From Bin5 sp022821545 (GTDB taxonomy: Bacteria; Chloroflexota; Anaerolineae; Caldilineales; Caldilineaceae), in the NCBI GenBank assembly GCA_963664085.2, contig CAXXLO010000002.1:1302001-1366000 (forward strand): DNA of 64,000 nt, in the 5' to 3' direction. Position numbers and translations under genes: made by a program. Each line of letters opens with the position of its first letter. Within the stretch, counting starts at the first letter, position 1. Positions 9,124 through 18,404 of this stretch are shown here, piece after piece. The notes below the pieces were generated by a model. It did not search any database, had not been told where the DNA came from, and saw nothing but the letters and a program-made list of their open reading frames with translations.

Positions 9124-10251
9124 ATGAAAATCCGTACAGTTCAAGCATTCGCGCTCGCCTATCCGGAACCCCATTACAAAGGCATTGAACGCTACATCAC
9201 CCTGGCGCGGGTCGAAGCCGACGACGGCACGGTCGGTTGGGGCGAGTGTATCTCCCAATTTCGCGAGGCCGCGCTGGCGACGAAGCTAATCATCGAGCAG
9301 GGCCTGGCGCCCCTGCTGATCGGCGGCGACGCCCGCGACGTGGAACGCGCCTGGCACAAGATGCTGGCCCATATCTGGTGGTACGGACCGGAAGGGATTG
9401 CCGCCTTTGGCGTCAGCGCGATCGACATGGCGCTGTGGGACCTGAAGGGCAAGGCGCTGGGGCTGCCGCTCTGCCAGCTTCTGGGGGGCAAGCTGCATGA
9501 CAAGGTCGTGGCGATGGCCTCGATCATCTTCGACATGGAAGACCTGGACTGGACCTTGAACGAGTTCCGCTGGATGGTGGAGCAGGGCTACCATTTCGTC
9601 AAGGCGGGGTGGGGCATGCATCCGGGCGCGGTCTTCGGCCAGGACGCCGCGCGCGATATCGAGTTTGTGCGCCGCATCCGCGAGGTGATCGGCGATGAAC
9701 GCGAGCTGATCATCGATACGCCCGGCGCGCGCAATCTGTGGGACGTGCCGACCGCGATCCGCCGCTTCCGCGAGCTTGAACCGTACCGCCTGCGCTGGAT
9801 CGAGCAGCCGCTCCTGCCCAGTGATCTGGAGGGGCATGCCCGGCTGCGGGCCGCGGTAGCCACGCCGATAGGCACCGGCGAGGATGAGTGGGATGTCGAA
9901 AGCTACGGGCGCCTGATCCGCAGCGGCGGCGTCGATGTGGTCCAGATCGACCCGGGCCGCAGCCACGGCATCACCGGCAGCCGCGAGGTGATCCGGCTGC
10001 TGGAGGTGGAGAACCTGCAGTTCAGCCTGCACACGTGGAGCAGCGCGCTCAACAGCGCGGCCAGCGTCCATCTCCTGGCCATCTCAGACCACGGCGTCAG
10101 CATGGACCTCAAGCCGCACGGGTCGCCGATGCAGCATGAGCTGGTCAGCGATCCCTGGGTGCAGGAGGACGGATACCTGGCCGTGCGCGACGCGCCCGGG
10201 TTGGGCGTCCACGTGCGGGAAGAGATCGTTCACAAATACTCGTTTCAATGA
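9124..10251 (+). CDS. Enolase-superfamily sugar-acid dehydratase (mandelate racemase type)
   Basis: 375-aa member of the mandelate racemase branch of the enolase superfamily, which abstracts an alpha proton from a sugar acid with Mg2+. Metal ligands are visible at D198 (LIIDTPG), E227 (WIEQPL) and E253 (GTGEDE); a D276/H303 pair (QIDPG, LHTWSS) can act as the general base. The usual KxK is only K160-A-G, so the second lysine is missing, as in some acid-sugar dehydratases. The ATG at 9124 is preferred over the longer frame from 9037, whose extra residues are not conserved-looking. The rhamnosidase before it and mutarotase after it make L-rhamnonate (or a related 6-deoxy acid) a good guess. Confidence 0.85.
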   Translation: MKIRTVQAFALAYPEPHYKGIERYITLARVEADDGTVGWGECISQFREAALATKLIIEQGLAPLLIGGDARDVERAWHKMLAHIWWYGPEGIAAFGVSAIDMALWDLKGKALGLPLCQLLGGKLHDKVVAMASIIFDMEDLDWTLNEFRWMVEQGYHFVKAGWGMHPGAVFGQDAARDIEFVRRIREVIGDERELIIDTPGARNLWDVPTAIRRFRELEPYRLRWIEQPLLPSDLEGHARLRAAVATPIGTGEDEWDVESYGRLIRSGGVDVVQIDPGRSHGITGSREVIRLLEVENLQFSLHTWSSALNSAASVHLLAISDHGVSMDLKPHGSPMQHELVSDPWVQEDGYLAVRDAPGLGVHVREEIVHKYSFQ

Positions 10252-10255
10252 AACG

Positions 10256-10295
10256 GTAGTGGCAGAAGACAGTAGTGGTAGAAGACAGTAGTTCG
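10256..10295 (+). repeat. Short tandem repeat, 16-bp unit
   Basis: Two near-identical 16-base units (GTAGTGGCAGAAGACA type; 10256-10271 and 10272-10287) and the start of a third follow the dehydratase stop. They add to the pool of short degenerate repeats that fill intergenic spacers in this window. Confidence 0.7.
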
Positions 10296-10354
10296 TAACC
10301 GGCAACTTGCGTTCGCTGCTCGGATGCGGCTGATCGTCTTGAGGAGGGGAGACC

Positions 10355-11161
10355 GTGTCGGAAATTCAGAGTGAACCGCGCCGGGCGCTGATCACGGGTG
10401 GAGCGAGTGGCTTCGGGCTGGCGATTGCGGAGGCCATGCTGGCGGACGGCGCGCAGGTCGCGATCGGGGACATCGATCGCGACCGCCTGCAGAACGCTGA
10501 ACGCGACCTGGGCAGCGGCGATCTGCTGGCCATCGAGTTGGATGTGACGTCGCCGCAGTCGGCCGCGGCCGCGGTGGCGGCCTGCCAAGCGCGTTTCGGC
10601 GGCCTGGACACGCTGGTCAACTCGGCTGGTGTCATCGCCTTCAACTCCCTGACGGAGATCAGCGAGGCGGAGTGGGACTGGGTGCTCGACGTGGACCTGA
10701 AGGGCACGTTTCTCTGCTGCCAGGCGGCCGCGCCGCTGCTGTGCGCCAGCGGCCGCGGCCGCATCGTCAACATCGGTTCCGACGCCTCCAAAGTGGGATT
10801 CCCGCTGCTGGCACACTACTGTGCGGCCAAGTTCGGGGTTGTTGGACTGACCAAGGTGCTGGCGGGCGAACTGGCGCCGCGCCAGGTTACGGTCAACTGC
10901 GTCTGTCCGGTCGGCGTATCCGGCACCGGCATGGGCCGGGAGATTCTCGACCTGAAGACAGCGGCCACCGGCATGCAGCCGCAGGAGATCCTGGCCGCCA
11001 CGGCCGCCGACATACCCTTGCAGCGCAACCCGACAGTGCAGGATATCGTCAACGCCGTGCTCTTCTTCATCTCCGACGAAGCCGCCTTCCTGACCGGCTC
11101 GACGCTTGACGTCGACGGCGGCATGCTGAGCACGATCCCGGTGCCCGGCATGGACGTGTGA
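10355..11161 (+). CDS. Short-chain dehydrogenase/reductase (sugar dehydrogenase)
   Basis: 268-aa classical SDR. The Rossmann cofactor motif TGGASGFG lies at residues 14-21, NSAG at about 91-94, and the catalytic Ser/Tyr/Lys appear as NIGSDAS and HYCAAKFG. The start is a GTG at 10355, directly after a very strong GAGGAGGGGA ribosome site. In non-phosphorylative rhamnose pathways an SDR either oxidises the sugar (L-rhamnose 1-dehydrogenase) or the 2-keto-3-deoxy acid. Placed between the dehydratase and the mutarotase, it fits one of those steps; the sequence alone does not decide which. Confidence 0.88.
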   Translation: MSEIQSEPRRALITGGASGFGLAIAEAMLADGAQVAIGDIDRDRLQNAERDLGSGDLLAIELDVTSPQSAAAAVAACQARFGGLDTLVNSAGVIAFNSLTEISEAEWDWVLDVDLKGTFLCCQAAAPLLCASGRGRIVNIGSDASKVGFPLLAHYCAAKFGVVGLTKVLAGELAPRQVTVNCVCPVGVSGTGMGREILDLKTAATGMQPQEILAATAADIPLQRNPTVQDIVNAVLFFISDEAAFLTGSTLDVDGGMLSTIPVPGMDV

Positions 11162-11217
11162 AGTAACTTCGGCTTTAGATGTTTCTGGCCACCGACCACT
11201 GAAAACTGGGGTTACCG

Positions 11218-11595
11218 ATGCAACGGGTTGCGTTTGTCATGCACGTCAAAGAAGGGGAGGAAGAAGAGTACCGGCGCCGCCACCGGGACGTCTGGCCTGC
11301 CGTGCTGGCCGACCTGGAGCGGGCCGGCGTGCATAGCATGAGCATCTTCATGGCCGACCGGCAGCTCCTTCTCTACATGGAGACGGATAACTACGCCGAG
11401 GCCGTCCGCATCCTGGCGGAAAGTCCCGAGTCAGTCCGCTGGGAGGAGTACATGGCGCCGATCATGGAGGACGAGAGCGGGGACGACTACGACCCGCACA
11501 ACGCATATCCCGAGGGCCTGCCGGAGGTGTTCCACTGGCAGGTTGCTGATGGCGGGGAGGGGCGCGATACTGTCTCCAAAGGAGCCAAGACATGA
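11218..11595 (+). CDS. rhaM: L-rhamnose mutarotase family protein
   Basis: 125-aa protein of the RhaM/RhaU family, which interconverts alpha and beta anomers of L-rhamnose (EC 5.1.3.32). The family pattern is clear: an N-terminal strand (RVAFVMHVKEG), EYRRRHRDVWPAVL, HSMSIFM, then a middle LLLYMETDN and a conserved aromatic segment (VRWEEYMAPIM), in a dimeric ferredoxin-like fold. It is the best evidence that the 0.4-11.6 kb cluster handles rhamnose. Its stop codon overlaps the start of the next gene (ATGA), coupling it to an AlbA/ATPase protein. Confidence 0.85.
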   Translation: MQRVAFVMHVKEGEEEEYRRRHRDVWPAVLADLERAGVHSMSIFMADRQLLLYMETDNYAEAVRILAESPESVRWEEYMAPIMEDESGDDYDPHNAYPEGLPEVFHWQVADGGEGRDTVSKGAKT

Positions 11596-13280
11596 CAGCC
11601 AATCAAGATCATGACAGTCGTCTCGTTCATCTTGTGAATGAACTGTGTCAATTATCGCGCGAGACCGAGTGGGTTGAATTCAAGAAGAATTTCCACCCTC
11701 CGCAGACGATAGGTGAGTACATCTCTGCTCTGGCGAATGCAGCATGCCTGAAGTATAAGCCAAAGGCATATCTTCTCTACGGCATCCAGGACGGAACGCA
11801 CGAGGTTGTCGGAACGTCCTTCAATCCCTACACTGAAAAGGGCAAGGGCAACCAGGATCTGCTGCCTTGGATAACGGCTGGACTAATCCCGAACCCAGGT
11901 TTAGAGGTCTCTATAGTAGAACACCCCCGTGGGCGTGTTGTTGTCTTTGAGATCGAACCTGCCCGCGGGAGGCCGGTCAGGTTCTACGGCGAATCTTTCG
12001 TCAGGGTTGGCTCCAGCAAGACAAACTTGAAGCGGCATCCCGATAAAGAGGGCGCGATATGGTCGCGAGGAAGTGACTGGTCAGCGCAGATATGCGAGGA
12101 CGCCACGATAGATGATCTTGACCCGGAAGCTGTCGCAAAAGCGCGAGAGCAGTTCGCTGTCACGCATCTCTCCCAGGCGGACGAAGTGGCTGAATGGAAC
12201 GATATCACTTTCCTTAACAAAGCTCGCGTCTTGAAGCAAGGCAAGGTGACACATACCGCGCTCCTTCTCCTTGGCCGCGCCGAGTCGGCTACACTACTCT
12301 CGCCCGCAGTGGCAAAAATCTCGTGGATACTGAAAGACGCTGGCAACCGCGAACTCGACTACGAACACTTCGGTCCGCCCTTTTTACTTGCAGGAGACAG
12401 GTTACAAAACCGAATCCGCAATCTGAATGTGCGCACTATGCCAAGCGGGACTCTTTTCCCGGTGGAATTTACTCAGTATGACTTCTGGGTAATCCGGGAA
12501 GCGCTGCATAACTGCATCGCTCACCAGGACTACCAGTTACGTGGTCGTATCATCGTCGTTGAGTTTCCCGACCGCGTGATCTTGACAAATGTCGGCGACT
12601 TTCTACCGGGCGATGTAGAGACGGTAATCCGACAGGACGCCCCGCAGTCCTTTTACCGCAACAATTTCCTGGCGGATGCGATGGTCGAGCTGAATTTAAT
12701 CGACACACAGGGCGGCGGGATCAAACGTATGTTTGAAACTCAGCGTAAACGATCGTTCCCTTTGCCGGACTATAATCTGACTAAGCCGGGTTCTGTTATC
12801 GTGAACCTCAATGGGCGGATTCTGGATGAACGTTACACTCGGCTGCTTCTGGAGCGGACTGATCTCGACCTTGAACAGGTTATTCTGCTCGATCGAGTAC
12901 AGAAAGGACTACCCATCGAGAAAAACGAACGTCGCTCCCTCAAAAGTGCAGGCTTGATAGAAGGACGCCATCCCAACCTGATGGTGGCGGACGTTGTCGC
13001 TAAGGCGACTGGGAAAATAGGCGAACACATTCTCGAACGCGGCTTCGAGAACCGATATTATAGAGACTTGATTCTGGAAATAGTGCGTGAACATGGGCCG
13101 GTAAGCCGCAGAGATATCGATGACGCACTGTTGGCGAAGCTACCCGACCGATTCAGCCTTCAGCAGAAACGGACAAAAGTTCGCAACCTCTTACAGAGCC
13201 TTCGCATCTCTGGTAATATCGTCAATCAAGGAACGCGGGGACAGCCAGCATGGATATTTTTGAAGGCGCCGACTGATTGA
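11592..13280 (+). CDS. AlbA_2 (Schlafen-type) DNA/RNA-binding protein with HATPase-like C-terminus
   Basis: 562-aa protein. An AlbA_2/Schlafen-like nucleic acid-binding domain opens it (EWVEFKKNF, ISALANAACL, YLLYGIQD, about residues 22-150). A GHKL-type divergent ATPase region follows (REALHNCIAHQDYQLRG, VILTNVGDFLPGD, IDTQGGGIKRMF, residues 300-395), and a winged-helix-like C-terminus. This architecture is usually called a transcriptional regulator or RNA-binding protein; Schlafen-type domains also occur in defence proteins. It overlaps the mutarotase by 4 bases (ATGA), so it is translated from the sugar operon, yet its codon use is less G+C-rich than the upstream genes. Confidence 0.8.
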   Translation: MTANQDHDSRLVHLVNELCQLSRETEWVEFKKNFHPPQTIGEYISALANAACLKYKPKAYLLYGIQDGTHEVVGTSFNPYTEKGKGNQDLLPWITAGLIPNPGLEVSIVEHPRGRVVVFEIEPARGRPVRFYGESFVRVGSSKTNLKRHPDKEGAIWSRGSDWSAQICEDATIDDLDPEAVAKAREQFAVTHLSQADEVAEWNDITFLNKARVLKQGKVTHTALLLLGRAESATLLSPAVAKISWILKDAGNRELDYEHFGPPFLLAGDRLQNRIRNLNVRTMPSGTLFPVEFTQYDFWVIREALHNCIAHQDYQLRGRIIVVEFPDRVILTNVGDFLPGDVETVIRQDAPQSFYRNNFLADAMVELNLIDTQGGGIKRMFETQRKRSFPLPDYNLTKPGSVIVNLNGRILDERYTRLLLERTDLDLEQVILLDRVQKGLPIEKNERRSLKSAGLIEGRHPNLMVADVVAKATGKIGEHILERGFENRYYRDLILEIVREHGPVSRRDIDDALLAKLPDRFSLQQKRTKVRNLLQSLRISGNIVNQGTRGQPAWIFLKAPTD

Positions 13281-13375
13281 GTAAGGAAATTCCTGCCGGA
13301 GGCAAACCAAAGAAATGTAGGAAGGCTGGCGCAACATATCTGTAGAGGTAAAGGACTGTTTTGCACTTCGTCAGA

Positions 13376-13443
13376 TCCTTTACTAATCTGTGGTAGTTTT
13401 CGGCTTGTAAGTAAAGGTTTTAGTAAGAGGTTTAAGTAAAGGT
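13376..13443. repeat. Operator-like repeat, copy 1
   Basis: Contains CCTTTACT (13377-13384), its inverse AGTAAAGG (13410-13417) and a second AGTAAAGG (13435-13442). A further GTAAAGGA lies just upstream at 13347. The same arrangement recurs at 13723-13789. Confidence 0.7.
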
Positions 13444-13722
13444 TTAGGCAAGAAAGTGTGTGTAACGAATTCTTTTAGTGTTCGCTAAGTATTCCAGACA
13501 CCTGGAGTCAGCGACAACCAAGCTATCGCCTTGCCTGCTTATGCGGTCCTGTCAACTGAATTTCGGTTGAAATAGGTGATTTTTCACACTTATCAGTCGA
13601 ATTTCATCCGATCCAAGTACTTTTGTAACAAAAAGGCAGAACGATGTGCTGATATTTTGCACTTCTATCTATGAAAAATATCTATGCACAACCCTCATTA
13701 CACTTCAATTCACATTGTTAAA

Positions 13723-13789
13723 TCCTTTACTTATCCATGGTAAATTTCGGCCAGTAAGTAAAGGTTTTAGACAAAGATTAAGTAAAGGA
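13723..13789. repeat. Operator-like repeat, copy 2
   Basis: CCTTTACT (13724-13731), AGTAAAGG (13757-13764) and AGTAAAGG (13781-13788), with the same spacing as copy 1 to within a base. It lies directly upstream of the 13852 gene, so it could be a regulator-binding site for the sugar genes that follow. Confidence 0.7.
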
Positions 13790-13851
13790 CTCAACGAATG
13801 CGTGCATCCACCCGGCTCGCTTCCTAACTACATGAAAACCTGGAGCCAACC

Positions 13852-14700
13852 ATGACCACCGTTAAACTCGCCGGCGCTGCCTGGTCCTTCGTCGGCGCCA
13901 CTTTGTCGGAATCGGCCGCCATATGGCAGGCGCTGGGAATAGAGGCGATGGACCTGATCGCCGTGCCCGGCGGGCTGCTCGACTCGCGCGCGATCGAACG
14001 CGATCCGGAGGGGCAAGCCCGCCGCGTAACCGGGGCCGGCCTCCCGCTCAGCAATCTGCTCTACATCTTCGGGGATGGATTCGACGACAGGCCGGTCAAC
14101 TCCGCCGATGAAAGCGTACGCGCCGCCAACCGGGAAACGTTTAAGCAGGTACTCCGGTTCTGCAAAGCCGCACACATCCCGTCGGTGCTGGTGCTGCCGG
14201 GCGTTGACCAGGCGGGCGTCACTCACGAAGAGGCCGTGGAACTGTCCGCGGCCGCGATGAACGAACTCGCCGCGCTGGCAGCCGCCGAGGATGTGCTGTT
14301 TCTGTTCGAGCCGCACGTCGAATCCGTGCTGGAAAGCCCCTTCGAGACCCTGACATTTCTGCAGCAGAATCCCGCGCTCAAAATCGTGCTCGACTACTCC
14401 CACTTTATGGCGCAAGGCTATGGTCCGGGCGACGCCGATCCCCTCGGCCCCTATGCCGGCCATGTCCATCTGCGGCATGCTTGCAACGGCAAGCTGCAGG
14501 CGCGCTGGGCTGACGGAGAGCTCGACCTTCACGCCGTGGTCGAAGTGCTCGACGCCGCCGACTACAACGGCTACCTCACCCTCGAGTATGAACACGACCC
14601 GTGGATGGACTGTGACCAGGTGGACGTGATGACCGAGAGCATCAAGATGCGGGATGAGATGAGACGCCTGCTGGCGGAATACTCTATCGCTCAAGAATAA
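13852..14700 (+). CDS. Sugar phosphate isomerase/epimerase family protein (AP endonuclease 2-like TIM barrel)
   Basis: 282-aa xylose-isomerase-like TIM barrel protein. The metal-binding acids and histidines of the fold are in order: FEPHVES (about residues 145-151), LDYSHF (about 180-185), HVHLRH (about 204-209) and LEYEHDP (about 243-249). GGAG at 13842-13845 sets the ATG at 13852. It begins a second same-strand group with a Gfo/Idh/MocA oxidoreductase and an M55 peptidase. Isomerase plus MocA dehydrogenase commonly act together on inositols or keto sugars; the precise substrate cannot be read here. Confidence 0.85.
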   Translation: MTTVKLAGAAWSFVGATLSESAAIWQALGIEAMDLIAVPGGLLDSRAIERDPEGQARRVTGAGLPLSNLLYIFGDGFDDRPVNSADESVRAANRETFKQVLRFCKAAHIPSVLVLPGVDQAGVTHEEAVELSAAAMNELAALAAAEDVLFLFEPHVESVLESPFETLTFLQQNPALKIVLDYSHFMAQGYGPGDADPLGPYAGHVHLRHACNGKLQARWADGELDLHAVVEVLDAADYNGYLTLEYEHDPWMDCDQVDVMTESIKMRDEMRRLLAEYSIAQE

Positions 14701-14789
14701 CACTGCCTTCTGGACAGGATTCAGACAATGCTCTCCGTTCGCAGCGGCGCCCTTCTTCACGAACTGAAAACTGGAACCTGGAAACGCCC

Positions 14790-15869
14790 ATGACTGACAC
14801 TGCCCGAATCGCCGTCATCGGAACCGGATGGTGGTCCACGACCGCCCACATTCCCGCGCTGATGGACAACCCGGACGCCGACCTAGTCGCCCTGGCCGAC
14901 GTTCGCGCCGGCGCGGTCGAGAAAGCGGCCCGGCATTTCGGCGTGGAACGGACCTATACCGATCTTCACGAAATGCTGGCGCAGGAGCGGCTCGACGGCG
15001 TCGTCATCGCGGTCTGGCACGCCGCCCATTACGAGGCCGCGCGCCCCTGCCTCGAACACGGGCTGCACGTGGTCCTGGAAAAGCCGATGACGCTGTTCGC
15101 AACGCACGCACGCCATCTCACCGAACTCAGCCGCGCGCACGGATGCCAGCTGATCGTCGGCTACCCCTGGAACTACAACCCCCATGTGCTGCGGATGAAG
15201 GAGGCGATCGGCTCAGGGCGGCTGGGCGGGATCCGCTATATCAACAACATGTTCGCCTCCAGCGTCATCTCGCTGTACCGGGGCGATGACAGCGTCCACG
15301 ACAACCTGTACCAGTACCCGGTTACCGGCCCCGGCGACGTCTACAGCGATCCCGTCCGCTCGGGCGGCGGCCAGGGCCATCTGCAGGCGACCCATTCGAT
15401 AGGACTGATGCTGCATATGACCGGGCTCAGGCCGGTCGGCGTGCTGGCGCTGATGGACAACCTCGATACACGGGTGGACGTCGTCGACGCCATGATCGTG
15501 CAGATGGACAACGGCGCGCTCGCCAGTGTCGGCAGTTCCGGCACACTGCATGCGGGCGGCCCGGAGCAGGAGATGGTCGTGCAGATCTACTGCGACCGGG
15601 GGTGGATCAACGCCGACATCGTCAAGCGCAGCTGTACAATCTACTATGCAGACGGCTCCGTCGAGGAGTTGCCGCCCTTGACCGACGAGCAGAGCTATCT
15701 GTCGTCGGCGCCGGCGGACAACCTCGTCGACGTCATCGTCCGCGGCGCGCCCAACCGGTCGCCCCCGGAAGTCGGCTGGCACACCGTCGAGCTTCTCGAC
15801 GCCGCCTACCGCTCAGCCGCCGCTGAAGGCCGCCGCGTGCCGGTCAGCTCCCTGTACGAATCTGCTTAA
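14790..15869 (+). CDS. Gfo/Idh/MocA family oxidoreductase
   Basis: 359-aa NAD(P)-dependent sugar or inositol dehydrogenase. An N-terminal Rossmann motif (VIGTGWWSTTAHIPAL, residues 9-24) is followed by the family EKP signature (VVLEKPMTL, about 94-102) and a C-terminal alpha/beta substrate domain with SGGGQGHLQATHSIG. It lies 89 bases after the isomerase gene and is probably cotranscribed with it. The intervening spacer contains the ACTGAAAACTGG motif also found at other gene junctions. Confidence 0.9.
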   Translation: MTDTARIAVIGTGWWSTTAHIPALMDNPDADLVALADVRAGAVEKAARHFGVERTYTDLHEMLAQERLDGVVIAVWHAAHYEAARPCLEHGLHVVLEKPMTLFATHARHLTELSRAHGCQLIVGYPWNYNPHVLRMKEAIGSGRLGGIRYINNMFASSVISLYRGDDSVHDNLYQYPVTGPGDVYSDPVRSGGGQGHLQATHSIGLMLHMTGLRPVGVLALMDNLDTRVDVVDAMIVQMDNGALASVGSSGTLHAGGPEQEMVVQIYCDRGWINADIVKRSCTIYYADGSVEELPPLTDEQSYLSSAPADNLVDVIVRGAPNRSPPEVGWHTVELLDAAYRSAAAEGRRVPVSSLYESA

Positions 15870-15945
15870 TGGCAACTACACCCAACCCAAGGGTGCAGCA
15901 TGACTAAAACTGACTACCAAAAACCGCCCTTACGGAGCCCCAACC

Positions 15946-16740
15946 GTGAAAATCTTCATGGTAACCGACATGGAAGGCGTGGCCGGCGTCGTCTCCTTCG
16001 CAGACCAGTCCTTTCCCGACGGCCGCTACTACGATGCCGGCAAGAAGCTCGTGACCGGCGAGGTCAACGCCGCGGTGGACGGCCTGTTGGATGCCGGGGT
16101 GGAGGAGGTCCTCGTCTGGGACGGTCACGGCGCCGGCGGCATCGACTTTGACACGCTGCATCCGGCCGCGCTCCTGCTGCATGGCCGGCCCTCCCCGCCT
16201 TGGAGCCGGTTGCAGGAAGTGATCGGCCGTTACGACGCCTTCGTCATCGTCGGCCAGCACGCCATGGCCGGCGTCGTAACCAGCAACCAGAACCACACGC
16301 AGAACAGCCGCACCGTGGACGCCTACCGGCTCAACGGCAGACCGATCGGCGAGATCGGACAGCTTGCTCTCTTCATGGGCGGATTGGGGCTGCCGCTGCT
16401 ATTCCTGAGCGGCGAACAGGACGCCTGCCGGGAGGCGGAGGAGCTGGCGCCGGGCATCACCACCGCGGCCGTGAAGGAGGGGCTGGGGCGGGGCTCGGCC
16501 ATCTCGCTCTCCGCGCAGGCGGCGCGGCAGCGGATCCGCGAGGGCATCGCGACTGCCGTGACACAGCATCGCCAGAACCCGATCGCGCCCCTGGTCTGGC
16601 CCGGCCCCTATGAACTGGAAAAGCGCTTCTTCCATACCGACACGGCCGACGCCGAGATGAACAAAGCGGGCGCCAAACGCGTGGACGCGCAGCGGGTGCG
16701 CTTCCGCAGCGATAACATTCTCGATATCGTCTACCGGTGA
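15946..16740 (+). CDS. M55 family D-aminopeptidase (DppA-like)
   Basis: 264-aa zinc peptidase of family M55, which removes N-terminal D-amino acids from peptides such as D-Ala-D-Ala. The conserved ligands can be placed: D8 and E10 (VTDMEG), H61 (WDGHG), H105 (VGQHAM) and E136 (GEIGQ). The start is a GTG at 15946 with an ACGGAG site 8 bases upstream. The convergent neighbour is an enolase-superfamily enzyme with epimerase-type residues; in Bacillus the dppA-ykfB group handles cell-wall peptides, so a peptidoglycan-peptide role is plausible but unproved. Confidence 0.88.
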   Translation: MKIFMVTDMEGVAGVVSFADQSFPDGRYYDAGKKLVTGEVNAAVDGLLDAGVEEVLVWDGHGAGGIDFDTLHPAALLLHGRPSPPWSRLQEVIGRYDAFVIVGQHAMAGVVTSNQNHTQNSRTVDAYRLNGRPIGEIGQLALFMGGLGLPLLFLSGEQDACREAEELAPGITTAAVKEGLGRGSAISLSAQAARQRIREGIATAVTQHRQNPIAPLVWPGPYELEKRFFHTDTADAEMNKAGAKRVDAQRVRFRSDNILDIVYR

Positions 16741-16788
16741 GCGGGAGTGGCTAGTGGTCAGTGATCAGCAACTTCACTTGCCGCTTCC

Positions 16789-18195
16789 TCAGTAGAGGCC
16801 CGGCCCCATGTCGGGCGGCAGGAGCAGTTGGCCGTCTGTGACCTGGAAGTAGGCGGGGTGGGCGGCCTGTTCGCGGGGCCGCGACAGGGGCATGAACTGG
16901 CGGTAGTTGCCCTCGAAGCAGTCCACGTCCAGGCGCAGGTGGGCGCAGAAATTGACGCTGTGAACCAGCGCCAGGCCGGGGTTGGTGAGGTCCTGCAGCG
17001 TGAGATAGAGACCGTGCTGGCGGCCCCAGCAGTAGGCCAGCAGCGAATGAGTATGCCCCTTGCAGGTCTTCACCGCCAGCCCGGACCAGCCCAGGCGGTG
17101 AATCCGGTCGAGATTGTCGATGTCGTCAAGGCTTTCGTCGACCACCACCGGCACGCGCGCGGCCACGTCGTGGAGCGTATCGCTATAGGCGCCCAGGTCG
17201 CGGGGGGTGGGCTGCTCGATATAGTCCAGCGCCGCCAGCGCCTGCGGCCTCTCCGCGGCCACCCGGTCCAGCACTTCGAGCATCATGGCAGCCTCTTGGT
17301 AGGCCTCATTGGGGTCCACCGACAGGCGCGGTCCGCCCGCCATACCTGCGGCTTCCATCGCTTGGGAGGCGGCGGTGTGCACTTCGATCAGCCGCGCAGC
17401 GTCCTCGGCTGGCGACTGGCCGCGCAGCTTGAGCTTGAAATAGCGCAGACGGTCGCGCTCGATCCAGGTCGTCAGGTCGGCGGGAAGTGCAGAGGGGTTC
17501 TCTCCGCGCTCATTTAGCGAGGCGGTAGCGCATTTAACAATTTCCTCACTCCTCTCCGCTCTCTCCTCCTTGGTCGGGGTGAGGGCGTCGTTGAAGCCGA
17601 CAACATGCTGCACGGAGAGTGTTTCCCGCCTCGGGCCCAGGTAGTCCGCCGGGTAGCGGCCGGCGAAGTCGGGGCCAAGGCCGGCGCTCAGGTCTTCGTT
17701 CAGATAATCGGCCGTGTATGCGGCGTAGAGCGGCACGGGTAGGGCCGCGCCCCAAGCGTCGTGGAGGGCGGCGTCGAAGGGCGCCATGCAGTTGAGCACG
17801 GCCAGCCGCGGCATCGGCGTCTTCTGCAGGAGAGGCTCTTCCTTTGCCAGCTGCACAGCCAGTTCAACCGCGGCCTGTTCCAACCTGATCCCCTTCTGGA
17901 TGGGATCTTCGTACTGGTCATCCTCCAGCCAGGCGGCGATGGCTCTGCACAGCCGCCGCATGAGGCGATCCTTCTCCTCGTGGTCCAGGTCCGGCGCGGG
18001 GAAGGCCCACACATCCGAGAGCAGGATCGCGCCAGTCCCTTGCACGGCCGCGCCCCCGCGCGTGCGCGCATGCACAGTGACCGCGGCATAGGTGATCGCC
18101 TCGATCACGCCCTTGCTGAGGTGCAAGGGGACGCTCAAGCGCTCGTCGTCGAAGGTGACCTCCACCGTCTCCACGCGGATATCGGTCGCTTTCAT
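16789..18195 (-). CDS. Enolase-superfamily enzyme, muconate lactonising / dipeptide epimerase-like
   Basis: 468-aa protein, about 100 residues longer than usual for the family. The MLE-type catalytic set is complete: K254-L-K256 (FKLKLRG), D294 (SVDPNE), E327 (YIEQPT), D353/E354 (VVDES) and K376 (AVKTCKG). This pattern suits epimerases or cycloisomerases. Residues about 208-236 (rich in E, R, S) look inserted, and this stretch includes a 29-bp copy of a REP-like repeat (17504-17532) that is also found at 22085 and 22152. The start ATG overlaps the stop of a small secreted ORF upstream (ATGA). It is convergent with the M55 peptidase. Confidence 0.8.
   Translation of the reverse strand: MKATDIRVETVEVTFDDERLSVPLHLSKGVIEAITYAAVTVHARTRGGAAVQGTGAILLSDVWAFPAPDLDHEEKDRLMRRLCRAIAAWLEDDQYEDPIQKGIRLEQAAVELAVQLAKEEPLLQKTPMPRLAVLNCMAPFDAALHDAWGAALPVPLYAAYTADYLNEDLSAGLGPDFAGRYPADYLGPRRETLSVQHVVGFNDALTPTKEERAERSEEIVKCATASLNERGENPSALPADLTTWIERDRLRYFKLKLRGQSPAEDAARLIEVHTAASQAMEAAGMAGGPRLSVDPNEAYQEAAMMLEVLDRVAAERPQALAALDYIEQPTPRDLGAYSDTLHDVAARVPVVVDESLDDIDNLDRIHRLGWSGLAVKTCKGHTHSLLAYCWGRQHGLYLTLQDLTNPGLALVHSVNFCAHLRLDVDCFEGNYRQFMPLSRPREQAAHPAYFQVTDGQLLLPPDMGPGLY
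17504..17532 (-). repeat. REP-like 29-bp repeat inside a coding sequence
   Basis: Read on the minus strand this segment matches 24 of 29 bases of the repeat at 22085-22113 and 22152-22180, starting TGCGCTACCGC and ending near AGCGCG. A GTTAAA just before it is shared with the 22152 copy. It is read in frame as part of the enolase-superfamily protein. Confidence 0.75.
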
Positions 18196-18393
18196 GGCAG
18201 TGGCCCTGGAATTGATGGAGTGGCAGATGTGGGCGCGGGGGTGACTCCTGGTGCTGATTCGAGGACTTCGATTCGGGATACCAGGGAGTCATACATGGTC
18301 TTGGTGAACCTCCAACCGGATGCAAAGGTTGGGAAGGCGATGGCGGACAAGACGAACGCTGTGATCAGACCTAACTAGGATTTTGGATTTCAT
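18192..18393 (-). pseudogene. Small secreted ORF with apparent frameshift
   Basis: An ATG at 18393 preceded by AAAGGAG (6-base spacing) starts MKSKILV. One base out of frame, a hydrophobic stretch (LGLITAFVLSAIAF) follows, with a signal-like end (PTFASG), a short helix (MYDSLVSRIEVLES) and a Pro/Thr-rich tail. The second frame stops at 18192-18194 in an ATGA overlap with the enolase-superfamily start. The start-to-stop distance is 202 bases, one more than a multiple of three, so either a single-base insertion broke the gene or the sequence has an error near 18372-18376. The product would be a secreted protein of about 66 residues. Confidence 0.55.
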
Positions 18394-18404
18394 GAGGGTC
18401 TCCT

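Larger units (their letters stand above)
13281..13851. other. A+T-rich spacer with duplicated operator-like repeats
   Basis: No gene is supported in these 570 bases, which are far more A+T-rich than both sides. The notable content is two imperfect copies of a 68-bp element (annotated separately), the second ending about 60 bases before the isomerase start. Confidence 0.7.
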